39,759 nt of DNA from a bacterium (GTDB taxonomy: Bacteria; Cyanobacteriota; Vampirovibrionia; Gastranaerophilales; Gastranaerophilaceae), in NCBI GenBank assembly GCA_017433195.1, contig JAFRHR010000031.1:1-39759 (forward strand), in the 5' to 3' direction. The translations under genes and the position numbers were made by a program. This document shows, piece by piece, positions 8,161 to 17,725 of the stretch (within the stretch, counting starts at the first letter, position 1; the number at the start of each line of letters is the position of its first letter). Under the pieces are notes generated by a model, which worked only from the letters and a program-made list of their open reading frames with translations, ran no database searches and was not told where the DNA came from.

Positions 8161-9195
8161 TTATTCAAGTTCAGCTAATTCTTTGTATAATTTTATCTGT
8201 TTGTCTGTAAGATTTTTCGGAATAACAATTTTAACTTTTACGTTAAGGTTTCCGAATCCTGAAGATTTCAGCGGAAGTCCGAGATTTTTTAATCTTAGTG
8301 CCTGTCCTGAAGAAATTTTTTCAGGAATTTTTATGTTTATTTTTCCGTGAAGTGTTTCAATTTCTTTATTTGCGCCTAAGACTGCCTGACTTGGTGTTAT
8401 CTCTATTTCTTTAGTCAAATCAGCCCCGTCAACCTGATATTCACCGTCTTTAAATTTAATAATCAGGTACAAGTCCCCGACTCTTCCGTAACTGTCACGT
8501 TTGCCCTGTCCTTTAAGTCTTATTTTCTGCCCTTCTTTTACTTCTTTAGGGAGGTTTACTTTAACGCTTTTGTTTACGGAAACAATTCCTGTCCCGTTGC
8601 AGTTATGACAAAAGCCGCCGCCTTTTGGACATTGGGTGCATTTATCCATTTCAGTGTATCGAACGTTAACAGGCTCCTGTTTAAATAAATCTCTTGCCGT
8701 AATAGTTACAGTTTTTGTTACGTCCAAATCTTCCGACTTTTGTGGCTTTCTTTCGTATTGAGTATTCATATTCATGTTCTGTCCGAAGTCAAAACCTGAA
8801 AAACCTCTTGACTGGGAGTGTCCCATGTTCCCTCCGGCCATGAAATCTCCGAACAGAGAACTGAAGAAATCGGAAAATCCCCCGCTTTGTCCGAAGTCAA
8901 AACCCTGACCGCCTGTGTTATGGAATTTGAAGTTAAAGTTTTCAAAACCCGGAGGTGGTGTATAATCAGCACCTCCCTGCCAGTTTGAACCTAAACTGTC
9001 ATAGCGCTGACGTTTGTCTTTATCGGATAAAACTTCATATGCTTCGTTTATATCTTTAAATTTTTCTTCCGCTTCTTTTGTTTTATTTACGTCAGGGTGA
9101 AATTTTCTTGCAAGTTTTCTGTATGCTGATTTGATTTCAGCCTGTGTTGCATCACGTTTTACGCCTAACGTTTCATAATAATCTTTGTATTTCAT
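8161..9195 (-). CDS. dnaJ: DnaJ/CbpA-type co-chaperone with a reduced zinc site
   Basis: A J-domain co-chaperone that stimulates a DnaK ATPase and delivers unfolded clients. Of 344 residues, 1-68 are the J domain with HPD at 33-35; about 80-145 are a Gly/Phe-rich linker; from about 157 follow the two beta-barrel substrate-binding domains. Full-length DnaJ has four CxxCxGxG repeats forming two zinc sites. Here only two CxxC pairs remain (C186/C189 and C196/C199), enough for one zinc ion. That is intermediate between DnaJ (four) and CbpA (none). AGGAG lies 6 nt before the ATG. No grpE or dnaK neighbour is present, so this is probably a secondary paralogue; the symbol is a family-level call. Confidence 0.9.
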   Translation of the reverse strand: MKYKDYYETLGVKRDATQAEIKSAYRKLARKFHPDVNKTKEAEEKFKDINEAYEVLSDKDKRQRYDSLGSNWQGGADYTPPPGFENFNFKFHNTGGQGFDFGQSGGFSDFFSSLFGDFMAGGNMGHSQSRGFSGFDFGQNMNMNTQYERKPQKSEDLDVTKTVTITARDLFKQEPVNVRYTEMDKCTQCPKGGGFCHNCNGTGIVSVNKSVKVNLPKEVKEGQKIRLKGQGKRDSYGRVGDLYLIIKFKDGEYQVDGADLTKEIEITPSQAVLGANKEIETLHGKINIKIPEKISSGQALRLKNLGLPLKSSGFGNLNVKVKIVIPKNLTDKQIKLYKELAELE

Positions 9196-9276
9196 TTTAT
9201 GCTCCTGTTATCTATATAATAATATAAAATTTGCCCTTTTTAATAAAATTTAATTATTTTTTAATTAATTTATTAT

Positions 9277-9286
9277 GTGATAAAAT
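9277..9286 (+). promoter_or_regulatory. Predicted extended -10 promoter for ftsI-murE-ilvD
   Basis: TGTGATAAAAT contains a TAAAAT -10 box (9281-9286) with TG one base upstream, the extended -10 form. It lies in the 118-bp gap between the divergent dnaJ and ftsI genes. No convincing -35 box is present, which extended -10 promoters can tolerate. The predicted leader is about 20 nt and holds the GGGGAAGAG ribosome-binding site. Confidence 0.45.
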
Positions 9287-9313
9287 TTAAATAAGTTCAG
9301 TATTGGGGAAGAG

Positions 9314-11032
9314 ATGAGAGAAAAGGACAGATCAAGATTAAAAGATTTTGACAGGAAGACAAGAAACGTACAGCTCGTCTTTTATTGTGTAATTATTGCT
9401 TTACTTTTACAGTTGATATCTCTTCAGGTATTTGATTTAAGACATTATAAGGAAAGAGCGCAAAGACAGAGAACGGGCGGCGCAAGCCACATAATGAGAG
9501 GTTCGATATACGACAGGAACGGAATTAAACTTGCTACGGATACTATTTTATATAAGATTTACTTTAATAAGAATTATTATAACGAGGAGGTCAGATCAAA
9601 AGAGGATTTGGCAAGAATTTTATCCCCTGTTTTAAAGGAACCGAAATCCGTTTTGATGTCAAAATTAAACAGAAATGAAACGATAGTTCTGCTGAAAAAA
9701 GACGTTGACCGTTTCATGAAAGATGATATTGTAAAATGCGGTCTGCGTGAAATTTCAATAGATAAAGTCAGTGTCAGGTCTTATCCTCAGGGCGGACTTG
9801 CGGCGCATGTTTTGGGATATTACAATCCTGATTCAAATATTGCACAGGGTATCGAATATACGGCAAGAGATGTGTTAATGGATGCAAAAGCTCCAAAAAT
9901 AGAAAAAACTCCAAAGGGGGATATCCTGTACGGAATATCAACAGATCCGATTATGGCAACAACTCTTCCGAAGGGGAAAGATGTTACGCTGACGATAGAC
10001 ACTGCAATTCAGCATATTTGTGAGGATGAATTAAACAAGGCAATAACAAAATTTCAGGCGCTGAGAGGTGCGGTAATTGTTATTGCTCCAAAAACGGGAG
10101 AAATACTTGCTTATGCAGTTTACCCGTCATATAACCCGAACAAATATAATGATGCTTCAATGCTTCAACTGAAAAACTGGACCTTAACTGACGTTTATCC
10201 TCCGGGGTCAACCTTTAAAATTCTTACAATTGCGTCAGCAATGGAAACAGGGCATATAAACGAGTTTTCAAAAGTTTACGACTCAGGAAAAATGAAATTA
10301 GGCTGGTGGCCTATTAAAAACTACGATTACGACAGAAATCCCTGCCCGGGGTTAATTGATTTGGTATATTTGTTCCAGCATTCAAGTAATGTTGCATCGG
10401 CAAAAGTTGCGCAGATGATGACGAAGCAGGAATTTCACGGAATGCTTAAAAAATTCGGAATCGGTGCAAAGACGGGTATCGATTTGACGGGTGAGTCAAC
10501 AGGACTTTTGAAGGCGGTTTCTAATTGGGATATGTCAGACCACGCATCTATGGGGTACGGTTATGCGGCATCTGTTACGGCAATACAAATGGCAGCAGCA
10601 GTTTCAGCTATTGCTAATAACGGCACATGGATTACTCCGCATGTCATAAAGTATTCCCCTGAGGAAGAACCAAAACATGTTCAGAAAATAGAAATAATGC
10701 AGCCTCAAAATGCAAAGGCTATTACGAGACTTCTTGCAAAAAGTATAGAAAACGGTCATACGTTAATGAAGCTGGATAATTACAGTCTTGCCGCAAAAAC
10801 AGGAACTTCAAGAAAACCGAAAGAAAATGCGACAGGTTATACAAACAAACTTTATACTTCTGTCGTAGGCTATCTGCCTGCATCAGATCCGCAGGTATTG
10901 ATTTACGTTGTTGTTGATTCGGCGCAGGGTGGCGAAATATTTGGTAATACAGTTGCAGCACCAGTATTTAAGGAAATTGCAATGCAAATTACCAGAATTT
11001 TGAATATTGCGCCTGATAAGGTTAAACATTAG
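9314..11032 (+). CDS. ftsI: Class B penicillin-binding protein (septal transpeptidase, FtsI/PBP3-like)
   Basis: A bitopic inner-membrane transpeptidase that cross-links septal peptidoglycan. The 572-residue product has one N-terminal membrane helix (about 18-40), a pedestal region, and a C-terminal transpeptidase domain with all three active-site motifs: STFK (nucleophile S299, K302), SSN (357-359) and KTGT (495-498). The motif MRGSIYDRNG (61-70) is the conserved class B N-terminal motif. Placement directly before murE matches the usual ftsI-murE order of division clusters, favouring FtsI over the elongation enzyme PBP2 (MrdA). The ATG at 9314 has GGGGAAGAG immediately upstream. The other mra-cluster genes (mraW, ftsL, murF) are not next to it. 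Confidence 0.9.
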   Translation: MREKDRSRLKDFDRKTRNVQLVFYCVIIALLLQLISLQVFDLRHYKERAQRQRTGGASHIMRGSIYDRNGIKLATDTILYKIYFNKNYYNEEVRSKEDLARILSPVLKEPKSVLMSKLNRNETIVLLKKDVDRFMKDDIVKCGLREISIDKVSVRSYPQGGLAAHVLGYYNPDSNIAQGIEYTARDVLMDAKAPKIEKTPKGDILYGISTDPIMATTLPKGKDVTLTIDTAIQHICEDELNKAITKFQALRGAVIVIAPKTGEILAYAVYPSYNPNKYNDASMLQLKNWTLTDVYPPGSTFKILTIASAMETGHINEFSKVYDSGKMKLGWWPIKNYDYDRNPCPGLIDLVYLFQHSSNVASAKVAQMMTKQEFHGMLKKFGIGAKTGIDLTGESTGLLKAVSNWDMSDHASMGYGYAASVTAIQMAAAVSAIANNGTWITPHVIKYSPEEEPKHVQKIEIMQPQNAKAITRLLAKSIENGHTLMKLDNYSLAAKTGTSRKPKENATGYTNKLYTSVVGYLPASDPQVLIYVVVDSAQGGEIFGNTVAAPVFKEIAMQITRILNIAPDKVKH

Positions 11033-11051
11033 TTAATATGGGGATATAAAG

Positions 11052-12527
11052 ATGAAACTTGGTGAATTGATAGGTAAATTGGATTACATAAAATTAGTAA
11101 ATTGCGAAAATACGGATATTGAATTAACTGGTATTTCTTACAATTCCAAACTCTCAAAAGAGGGTGATTTGTTTGTTTGTATGAGAGGTGAGCATACTGA
11201 CGGACATAAATACTTTCGGGATGCTGTAAATGCCGGAGTAAAGGCATTTTTATGCGAGGATGAACTGGACTGTAACTTGCCTCAGATTATAGTAAAATCG
11301 ACAGAACAAACTTTAGCAATACCATCGGCTCTTTTATATAATTATCCATCAAATGATTTGAATTTAATTGGGGTTACCGGTACTAACGGAAAGACAACTG
11401 TTACTCACTTAATTCAGCGTATATTTGAACATTATAACGAAAAATGTGCAATTATAGGTACTTTGGGCTATAAATTAGATTCGAGTGACAGTTATAAGGA
11501 AGCAAAACATACAACCCCGCAGGCTCCTGAATTGCAGGCCGTTTTGCATACAATAAAAGAAAATTCAATTAAAAATGTTGCAATGGAAGTAAGTTCTCAT
11601 TCTCTTTCTCAAAACAGAGTCGGGGAGTGTTCTTTTAATGCCGCTGTTTTGACAAATTTAACTCAGGATCACCTCGATTATCATATAACTATGGATAACT
11701 ACTTTGAAGCCAAAGCGCGTCTTTTTGAAAAAGTTAAAGACGGTGGTTTTGCTGTTATAAATGCCGATGATAAATATGCTCAGAAGTTTATCAAAAAGGT
11801 TCCTGAAAATGTAAAAGTTTATACCTACGGTATTGAACATATAAATTCTACTCTGCAGGCAAAAGATATTTCTTTCTCATCAAACGGTGCATCTTTTACC
11901 TGTGTCGTTGACGGCAGAGAGATAAAAATTAATCTTGCAATGAACGGAATGTTCAGTATTTATAATGTACTTGCTGCACTGACTGTCGCATATGCAAGCG
12001 GCTTTGATGTTGAAAAATCAGCAGAATGTATTTCTAAACTCCACGGGGTTGCGGGCAGATTTGAGGTAATTGTAAAAGAACCGCTCGTAATCGTTGATTA
12101 TGCGCATACTCCTGACGGTTTGGAAAATGTTTTGAATGCCGCAATGAAAATAAAACCGCAAAACGGTAAACTCATTTGTTTGTTTGGTTGCGGCGGAGAC
12201 AGAGATGCTACAAAACGTCCGAAAATGGGTGCAATTGCGGAACAGATAGCAGATAAAGTTATTCTTACAAGTGATAACCCGAGAAGCGAAAATCCTCAGC
12301 AGATTATAACAGATATTCTTGCAGGATTTAATTCCGTTCAGAATGTTACAGTTGAAGAAGACAGAGGGGAAGCAATAAGACTTTTGAAGACTGTTGCTCA
12401 AAAAGATGATGTCGTTGTCGTTGCGGGAAAAGGACACGAAGACTATCAGATTCTTGCCGACAAAACAATTCACTTTGATGACAGAGAAGAAGTAAGAAAA
12501 GTTTTTGGTGTGTTAGTGTCTGCGTAA
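11052..12527 (+). CDS. murE: UDP-MurNAc-tripeptide synthetase (meso-DAP ligase) MurE
   Basis: A cytoplasmic ATP-dependent ligase that adds the third residue to the UDP-MurNAc-dipeptide peptidoglycan precursor. At 491 residues it has the normal Mur-ligase length. The ATP-binding loop [10 protein letters not shown] is at about 107-116. The central domain has [10 protein letters not shown] and [18 protein letters not shown] at about 406-414 carries DNPR, the signature of enzymes that take meso-diaminopimelate rather than lysine, implying a DAP-type Gram-negative wall. It starts 19 nt after ftsI and ends 13 nt before ilvD, so it belongs to the same transcript. Confidence 0.95.
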   Translation: MKLGELIGKLDYIKLVNCENTDIELTGISYNSKLSKEGDLFVCMRGEHTDGHKYFRDAVNAGVKAFLCEDELDCNLPQIIVKSTEQTLAIPSALLYNYPSNDLNLIGVTGTNGKTTVTHLIQRIFEHYNEKCAIIGTLGYKLDSSDSYKEAKHTTPQAPELQAVLHTIKENSIKNVAMEVSSHSLSQNRVGECSFNAAVLTNLTQDHLDYHITMDNYFEAKARLFEKVKDGGFAVINADDKYAQKFIKKVPENVKVYTYGIEHINSTLQAKDISFSSNGASFTCVVDGREIKINLAMNGMFSIYNVLAALTVAYASGFDVEKSAECISKLHGVAGRFEVIVKEPLVIVDYAHTPDGLENVLNAAMKIKPQNGKLICLFGCGGDRDATKRPKMGAIAEQIADKVILTSDNPRSENPQQIITDILAGFNSVQNVTVEEDRGEAIRLLKTVAQKDDVVVVAGKGHEDYQILADKTIHFDDREEVRKVFGVLVSA

Positions 12528-12540
12528 ACGGAGAAGATTA

Positions 12541-14217
12541 ATGAAAAGTGACGAAATTAAAAAGGGAATAGCGAGAACGGCTCACAGAGGTTTACTGTAT
12601 GCAACCGGAGTCAGTAAAAAAAATATCGACAGGCCGTTTATCGGTATAGCCAGTTCGTTTACTGATTTAATCCCGGGACATATCGGAATGAGAGATTTGG
12701 AACGTCAGATTGAAAAAGGTATTCATTCAGGCGGCGGTCAGGCATTTATATTCGGAGTTCCCGCAGTTTGTGACGGTATTGCAATGGGACACTCCGGTAT
12801 GCAGTATTCACTTCCGTCAAGAGATTTAATAGCTGATTGCGTAGAAACTGTTGCTGCAGCTCATCAGCTTGATGGCTTGGTTTTGTTATCTAATTGTGAC
12901 AAAATTACTCCGGGAATGTTAATAGGTGCCTTGCGTTTAAATATCCCCGCAATTATAGTTACTGCAGGACCTATGCTTCAGGGCGAAAGCCAATGCGAAA
13001 AACTTACAATGATAAAAGGCGGTTTTGAAGCGGTCGGAAGATACAGAAGCGGTGAAATTACGGCAGAAAGACTTGAAGAATTAGAGGAGGAATGCTGTCC
13101 GTCAGCGGGTGCTTGTCAGGGACTTTATACCGCAAATACTATGGCATGTCTTACAGAAGTTTTAGGTATGAGTCTTCCGTTTTGTGCAACGGCGTCTGCG
13201 GTTTCTTCAAAGAAACGCAGAATAGCATTTGACAGCGGTATGAGAATAGTTGATTTGGTAAAAGAGGATATAAAACCATCAGATATAATTAACAGAGATT
13301 CACTCAGAAATGCAATAATATGCGATTTGGCTCTCGGAGGTTCTACTAATTCATTTTTGCATATCCTTGCAATAGCAAATGCTCTGAAACAATTAAACGG
13401 TGACGATAAGGACATTGTTTTGCTTGAGGATTTTGAAGAATTAAGCAATAAAATACACCAGATAGTAAAACTCGATCCTTCAGCCCCTCCTGTTATGACT
13501 GATTTCCATAACGCAGGCGGTATAAACGGACTATTGAAAAGACTTTATGGAGTTGTTCCTGAATTAAAAAATACGACAGGCGTTTCAGGATATTCTATTA
13601 AAGAATTGTCTCAAAATGCATGGCTTAACGAAGATTTTATAAAACCGTTTAATAATCCAATAACCGATAAGCCGGGACTTGCTGTTTTATATGGTAATGT
13701 TGCCCCCGGTGGTTCAGTTATAAAAATATCTGGAGTTGATTCTTCTTGCTATGAATTTGAAGGTGTTGCAAGACCGTTTGACAGTGAAGAAGATGCAATG
13801 TCTGCTCTTGAAAATGATAAAATCAAAGAGGGTGATGTCATTGTTATAAGATATGAAGGCCCTAGGGGAGCGCCGGGTATGAGAGAAATGCTCGCTCCGA
13901 CATCGCTTTTGGTAGGAAAAGGACTCGGCACAAAGGCGGCACTAATTACTGACGGAAGATTTTCCGGCGGTACAAGAGGAATATGTGTCGGACATATTTG
14001 CCCGGAAGCTGCAGACGGCGGTAATATTGCCCTTATAAAAGACGGAGACAAAATCAGAATTGATATTAATAAAAGAGAAATTATTCTCATGGTATCCGAA
14101 GAAGAACTTGCTGAAAGACGTAAAAATCTCAAACCGTTTACTCCAAAATGCAGGCATGGATATCTTTCAAAATATATAAAAAATGTTCAGGATGCTTCAC
14201 ATGGTGCGATTGTATAA
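12541..14217 (+). CDS. ilvD: Dihydroxy-acid dehydratase
   Basis: An Fe-S enzyme that dehydrates dihydroxy-acids to 2-oxo acids in valine, isoleucine and pantothenate synthesis. At 558 residues it is the usual length. Cluster and active-site cysteines appear in [11 protein letters not shown] (about 116-126) and [17 protein letters not shown] (about 186-202). The C-terminal signature GRFSGGTRG is present. CGGAGAAG precedes the ATG by a few bases. The gene is 13 nt behind murE and is probably cotranscribed with it, although the pathways are unrelated. No terminator is obvious in the 64 nt before the sigma-factor promoter. Confidence 0.96.
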   Translation: MKSDEIKKGIARTAHRGLLYATGVSKKNIDRPFIGIASSFTDLIPGHIGMRDLERQIEKGIHSGGGQAFIFGVPAVCDGIAMGHSGMQYSLPSRDLIADCVETVAAAHQLDGLVLLSNCDKITPGMLIGALRLNIPAIIVTAGPMLQGESQCEKLTMIKGGFEAVGRYRSGEITAERLEELEEECCPSAGACQGLYTANTMACLTEVLGMSLPFCATASAVSSKKRRIAFDSGMRIVDLVKEDIKPSDIINRDSLRNAIICDLALGGSTNSFLHILAIANALKQLNGDDKDIVLLEDFEELSNKIHQIVKLDPSAPPVMTDFHNAGGINGLLKRLYGVVPELKNTTGVSGYSIKELSQNAWLNEDFIKPFNNPITDKPGLAVLYGNVAPGGSVIKISGVDSSCYEFEGVARPFDSEEDAMSALENDKIKEGDVIVIRYEGPRGAPGMREMLAPTSLLVGKGLGTKAALITDGRFSGGTRGICVGHICPEAADGGNIALIKDGDKIRIDINKREIILMVSEEELAERRKNLKPFTPKCRHGYLSKYIKNVQDASHGAIV

Positions 14218-14257
14218 AAAATAAAAAGTCGCAATTTTGTTGAATTTAAACCCTATT

Positions 14258-14310
14258 ATGTAAACATTTGTAACAAAAGACTTGAAAAAGTATATACTCT
14301 GATATATACT
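14258..14310 (+). promoter_or_regulatory. Promoter of the sigma-factor gene with a paired TGTAA box
   Basis: TTGAAA (14282-14287), a 17-nt spacer and TATACT (14305-14310) form one of the best sigma70-type promoters in the window. The predicted start near 14317 gives a leader of about 110 nt. Just upstream lie ATGTAA (14258) and TTGTAA (14268), spaced one helical turn apart. The same paired arrangement is found upstream of 29689 and 33979. The leader itself contains a second TATTATG but no clear hairpin. Confidence 0.65.
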
Positions 14311-14427
14311 GAATATATCACACGGCGTAGTAAGGTTTATTAAGGTCAAAATATACTAACACTTTTTTACCCCAAGTCTATTATGTAGAAGTATATAGGT
14401 TTATTAAAATTAAATAGGAGTTTAAAC

Positions 14428-15318
14428 ATGACTAAGTTGATCAAAATGAAAAAGAATTCAAGCAACCCCGCTAGAAGCAATGTATTGCAAGCAAGTACAG
14501 ATAGTGATTTAAATTTGTACATCAGAAAAATTTCTAATTACAGACAACTTACTCAAGCTGAAGAAAAAGAAATAGCAAGAAAAGCTGCAGCAGGCGATGC
14601 TGAAGCAAAGAAATTATTAATACAGGCTAATTTAAAATTAGTTATTACAGTAGCAAAAAAAGCGATACATATGTCAGGTTTACCGCTTGTAGATTTAATA
14701 CAGGAAGGTAATTTAGGCTTAATGATTGCTGCTGAAAAATTTAACTGGAAATTAGGTTATAAGTTTTCAACTTATGCAAGCTGGTGGATTAAACAGGCAA
14801 TGTTTAAAGCAATTTCCGAACAGTCTCACTGTATGAAGATTCCTGTTTATATTCAGGAAACCTTATCAAAATTCTCAAAAGTTAAAGCTCAGATGGAAAG
14901 AGAATACAATTGTCAGGTTAAAAATTCTGATGTTGCTGAAAAAATGAACATTTCTTCAGACAAAATTGATTCATTCCTCGGCGCATATTCAAAGACTATT
15001 TCTATCGAAGGTTCAGTAGATTACGGCAACGGTAAAGAAGTAAATGTTGCAGATTTACTTGAAGATGAAAAATCAAATGTAAGTTCAAATCTTGAATATG
15101 AAAACCTGCAGAGAGATTTGGAAATTGTAATTTCCACTTTGAAAGACAGAGAACAAAATGTTATAAAAATGCGTTTCGGACTTGGCAATATTGCTAAGAA
15201 AACGTTAGAAGAAATCGGTAATTTATATGGTGTTACCAAAGAATGTATCAGACAAACAGAGTTAAGAGCATTAGATAAACTCAGAAACAATGATTTATTA
15301 ACCTGTTATGTAGATTAA
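14428..15318 (+). CDS. RNA polymerase sigma factor, sigma70 family (RpoD-like, group 2/3)
   Basis: A 296-residue sigma factor that directs RNA polymerase to a promoter class. Region 1.2 starts at DLNLYIRKIS (about 24), region 2 has ANLKLVITVAKK, DLIQEGNLGL and KFSTYASWWIKQA, region 3 follows, and region 4.2 is TLEEIGNLYGVTKECIRQ. No region 1.1 is present, as expected for alternative (group 2 or 3) rather than primary factors. Positions that contact DNA differ from the primary consensus. In region 2.4 the Thr after the WWIRQA stretch is Phe (KQAMF). In the region 4.2 helix, TRERIRQ becomes TKECIRQ. AGGAG lies 8 nt before the ATG. It is monocistronic, between its own promoter and a strong terminator. 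Confidence 0.9.
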   Translation: MTKLIKMKKNSSNPARSNVLQASTDSDLNLYIRKISNYRQLTQAEEKEIARKAAAGDAEAKKLLIQANLKLVITVAKKAIHMSGLPLVDLIQEGNLGLMIAAEKFNWKLGYKFSTYASWWIKQAMFKAISEQSHCMKIPVYIQETLSKFSKVKAQMEREYNCQVKNSDVAEKMNISSDKIDSFLGAYSKTISIEGSVDYGNGKEVNVADLLEDEKSNVSSNLEYENLQRDLEIVISTLKDREQNVIKMRFGLGNIAKKTLEEIGNLYGVTKECIRQTELRALDKLRNNDLLTCYVD

Positions 15319-15355
15319 TTAAAAAGATTTTTTGTAGTAAAGGTAAATGTATGTT

Positions 15356-15390
15356 GCATAAAACAGTGCTGTTTTATGCTTTTTTATTTT
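15356..15390 (+). terminator. Intrinsic terminator of the sigma-factor gene
   Basis: GCATAAAACAG (15356-15366) pairs perfectly with CTGTTTTATGC (15369-15379), followed by seven T residues. It lies 38 nt past the stop codon. Confidence 0.93.
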
Positions 15391-15398
15391 AAGGAAGT

Positions 15399-15426
15399 AA
15401 AAAATCCAAAAATTGACAAATTTTTG
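15399..15426 (-). terminator. AT-rich intrinsic terminator downstream of dciA and the structured element
   Basis: CAAAAATT (15407-15414) and AATTTTTG (15419-15426) form an 8-bp stem with a 4-nt loop. On the minus strand it is followed by GATTTTTT. A T run also follows on the plus strand, so it may be bidirectional. It would end a minus-strand transcript reading through 15436-15512. Confidence 0.6.
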
Positions 15427-15435
15427 AGATTTTTT

Positions 15436-15512
15436 GCATCCGCCCTTAAGGTGTGTGAAATACAGGTAGCACACGGGACAGTCTGCTGCCTGTATTGAAA
15501 CCGTTCCTCGTT
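15436..15512 (-). ncRNA. Candidate structured RNA element of unknown class
   Basis: This short intergenic stretch has visibly higher G+C (about half) than its surroundings and carries strong inverted repeats. AATACAGGTAGC (15459-15470) pairs with GCTGCCTGTATT (15485-15496) through 12 pairs including one G-U, with a 14-nt loop. GTGTG before the stem and CACAC in the loop could form a competing helix. It lies between dciA and a terminator that works best on the minus strand, so minus is the likelier orientation. It could be a small RNA, the structured 3' UTR of dciA, or a cis-element. I do not recognise it as tRNA, SRP RNA, tmRNA, RNase P or a riboswitch I know, and 6S RNA cannot be excluded by eye. 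Confidence 0.4.
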
Positions 15513-15516
15513 GTAT

Positions 15517-15846
15517 TTACAAAAGTGACCATTTTTTCGGATCAAATTTAAAATCAGTAACTTTAATTTTTAAAGATTTTGAATATGGTTTAAATTTTTC
15601 TATCAAATCACTTTTTATAAGGGTTAATTCCTGAGCAATAATATGGTTTTCGCATGCAATACTCATAACATTTTTACCTATCATTCCGTATGGTTTTGAT
15701 TTATCTTTGAATTTTTGCGGAACAATCTTATCCCAAAATGAATACAGTGTTGCACGTTTTACTGTACGCTTGATTTCGGATTCTTCAAGCATTGTTTCTA
15801 TTATTTCAGATGTAGTTTCAAAATTTGAGTAAAGAAGTTTCCCCAT
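15517..15846 (-). CDS. dciA: DUF721 / DciA-like helicase-loading protein
   Basis: A 109-residue DUF721-family protein. In many bacteria that lack DnaC or DnaI, DciA assists loading of the replicative helicase DnaB. The family pattern is visible: an N-terminal helix, the core FWDKIVPQKFKDKSKPYG (Trp then Ile-Val then a Pro/Gly turn), a hydrophobic strand with GKNVMSIACENHIIAQEL, then a helix. It lacks the longer C-terminal extension of some members. AAAGG sits a few bases before the ATG. Its start is only 28 bp from the divergent nrnA start, so the two genes share a very compact promoter region. The gene symbol is a family-level assignment. Confidence 0.7.
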   Translation of the reverse strand: MGKLLYSNFETTSEIIETMLEESEIKRTVKRATLYSFWDKIVPQKFKDKSKPYGMIGKNVMSIACENHIIAQELTLIKSDLIEKFKPYSKSLKIKVTDFKFDPKKWSLL

Positions 15847-15874
15847 AAAAGACCTTTTGTGTTAGTATAAAGAA

Positions 15875-16834
15875 ATGGAATTAACTAATTTTGATGATAT
15901 CATAAAAAGTTCTAAAAAAATAATGATAATTTCTCATGTAAACCCTGACGGCGATACATTAGGTTCTATGTGCGCTTTAGCCCATGCAATATATCTGAGA
16001 CACAAAATTAAGCCTGATATGCAGATTTTATCAAAAATTCCGTCAAATTATGAATTTTTGCCCGGTATAGTTAATGCCAAAAGAAATTATGATAAATCTT
16101 TGGTTTATGATTTGGTAATAACTGTTGATGTAGCATCAAAAGAAAGATTATGCGACAGTATTATATTCTTTGATAAAGCAAAAACTACGGTTAATATAGA
16201 TCACCACAAAACAAATGACGGGTTTGGAGATTATTCTTTAATTGTTCCTGATGCAAGTTCTACTGGAGAAGTTTTGCATTATTTCTTCAAGAAGAATAAT
16301 TGGGAAATTGATTATGACATTGCAGTTTGTCTGTATGTTGCCGTAATGACGGATACAGGCGGCTTCAGATTTGAAAATACAACGGCAGATACATTCAGAG
16401 CTGCTGCCGATTTAATGGCATACGGAATCAGTCCTAATATTCTGTATAAAAAATGTTATGAAACAAAATCAAAAAATTTGGTACAGTTTCAAAATTATTG
16501 TGTCGATAAGGCAGTTTTTTCCGAAGATGAAAAAATAGTTTATACAACAGTATTTAAAAAAGATTTGGAACGTTTTAAAGGCGGAGATGACTTTACAGAC
16601 GGGATTTCAGAAACTTTAAGATCTATTGATAAAACTGATGTGGCTTTTGTAGTAAAAGAAGTTGACTCAAAAACAAGTAAAGTATCAATGAGAAGTAAGA
16701 AAACTGATGTAGCCAAAATTTGCGGTGCTTTTAACGGTGGCGGTCATACATTTGCCGCAGGATGTACAATAAAAAGTGATGTAAAAACTGCGGTAAAAAA
16801 ACTATTGGTGGAAATAGAAAAGGAAAATAAATAA
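15875..16834 (+). CDS. nrnA: DHH-family bifunctional oligoribonuclease / pAp phosphatase NrnA
   Basis: A cytoplasmic phosphoesterase that degrades 2-5 nt RNA fragments and, in characterised relatives, dephosphorylates pAp. The 319-residue product has the DHH domain motifs HVNPDGD (21-27), TVDVAS (about 83-88) and DHH (109-111), and the DHHA1 domain with FNGGGHTFAAG near the C-terminus; these carry the Mn2+ and substrate ligands. No good Shine-Dalgarno sequence precedes the ATG; a TAGTAT box is 6 nt upstream, so it may also be leaderless, but the match is weak. The next gene begins immediately after its stop codon. Confidence 0.92.
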   Translation: MELTNFDDIIKSSKKIMIISHVNPDGDTLGSMCALAHAIYLRHKIKPDMQILSKIPSNYEFLPGIVNAKRNYDKSLVYDLVITVDVASKERLCDSIIFFDKAKTTVNIDHHKTNDGFGDYSLIVPDASSTGEVLHYFFKKNNWEIDYDIAVCLYVAVMTDTGGFRFENTTADTFRAAADLMAYGISPNILYKKCYETKSKNLVQFQNYCVDKAVFSEDEKIVYTTVFKKDLERFKGGDDFTDGISETLRSIDKTDVAFVVKEVDSKTSKVSMRSKKTDVAKICGAFNGGGHTFAAGCTIKSDVKTAVKKLLVEIEKENK

Positions 16835-17725
16835 GTGTTTAAACATATAAAGGGCTTTATAAAAACAGTAAGGAGTATTGTAAAATCAGTTGTCGATAAC
16901 GATTTTTTCGGAGCTGCGGCAGAAATGGGTTTTTGGCTTGTTATCGGAATATTCCCTTTTATGATATTTTTGATGGCTGTTTTCGGGTGGATAGGAAAAC
17001 ACATGTTTATGCAGTCTGTCTTTCTGTTCCTTGAAAATATAATGCCAATTGATTCAATTGAGCTGATAAAAGCCGTGCTTAACGAGGTTATGTTCTTTAC
17101 AAAAGGCGGATTTTTGGCGGTATTAGGTTTTGTAATTACTCTGATACTTTCAACGAATACTATGGCAATAATTCTGAAAGGTTTAAACCGAGCTTATAAA
17201 GTAGAAGAAACAAGATCATTTATCTACACAAGAATTTTATCTCTGTTTATGGTCTTGGTTAATACGTTGGTTTTGTTTTTAAGTATTAACCTGATTATTT
17301 TCGGTAAAATTTTTATTGAAATTGCTATTACATATTTTTCACTTACGGATTTGTCGGCTCATGTAATACTTATTTCAAGGTGGCCGGTAGCCTTTCTTGC
17401 GCTGTATATAATGGCATTTTTGATGTATTACATATTGCCTGATTTAAAAAGCAGGGAAACCTTAAAAATTAAATCATCATTTTGGGGAACACTGTGGTTC
17501 TGTGTACTTTGGTTAATGGGTTCATGGGGCTTTTCGGTTTATATAAATAATCTTCACACGTATAACTTTGTTTACGGAACAATCGGTGCGTTTGCCGTTT
17601 TGATGGTATGGCTCTACTATACTTCAATTTTGATTTTAATCGGCGGAGAAATAAATTCTCAGCACTACTATAAACTCCTGAGAGCAGATAATATCAATCA
17701 GTTAAGAGAAGAAAAGACTAATTAA
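16835..17725 (+). CDS. YihY/BrkB-family inner-membrane protein
   Basis: A 296-residue polytopic membrane protein of the YihY/BrkB family (once called RNase BN by mistake; function still uncertain). About six hydrophobic segments are visible. Family features include the early FFGAAAEMGFWLVIGIFPF segment (24-42), LNRAYKVEETRSF in the middle, and VYGTIGAFAVLMVWLYYTS near the C-terminus. Translation starts at GTG directly after the nrnA stop; AAGGAA lies about 10 nt upstream, inside nrnA. It is probably cotranscribed with nrnA. Its 3' end overlaps the convergent ABC exporter gene by 4 nt. Confidence 0.88.
   Translation: MFKHIKGFIKTVRSIVKSVVDNDFFGAAAEMGFWLVIGIFPFMIFLMAVFGWIGKHMFMQSVFLFLENIMPIDSIELIKAVLNEVMFFTKGGFLAVLGFVITLILSTNTMAIILKGLNRAYKVEETRSFIYTRILSLFMVLVNTLVLFLSINLIIFGKIFIEIAITYFSLTDLSAHVILISRWPVAFLALYIMAFLMYYILPDLKSRETLKIKSSFWGTLWFCVLWLMGSWGFSVYINNLHTYNFVYGTIGAFAVLMVWLYYTSILILIGGEINSQHYYKLLRADNINQLREEKTN

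Noticed and set aside
12018-12473. Antisense open frame of 151 codons inside murE
   Set aside because: It lies wholly within a clear murE coding region, is Cys/Phe/Asn-rich with no domain or ribosome-binding site, and is explained by codon bias of the real gene.
13749-14132. Antisense open frame of 127 codons inside ilvD
   Set aside because: Ser/Ile/Pro-rich low-complexity translation opposite well-conserved ilvD motifs; a shadow frame.
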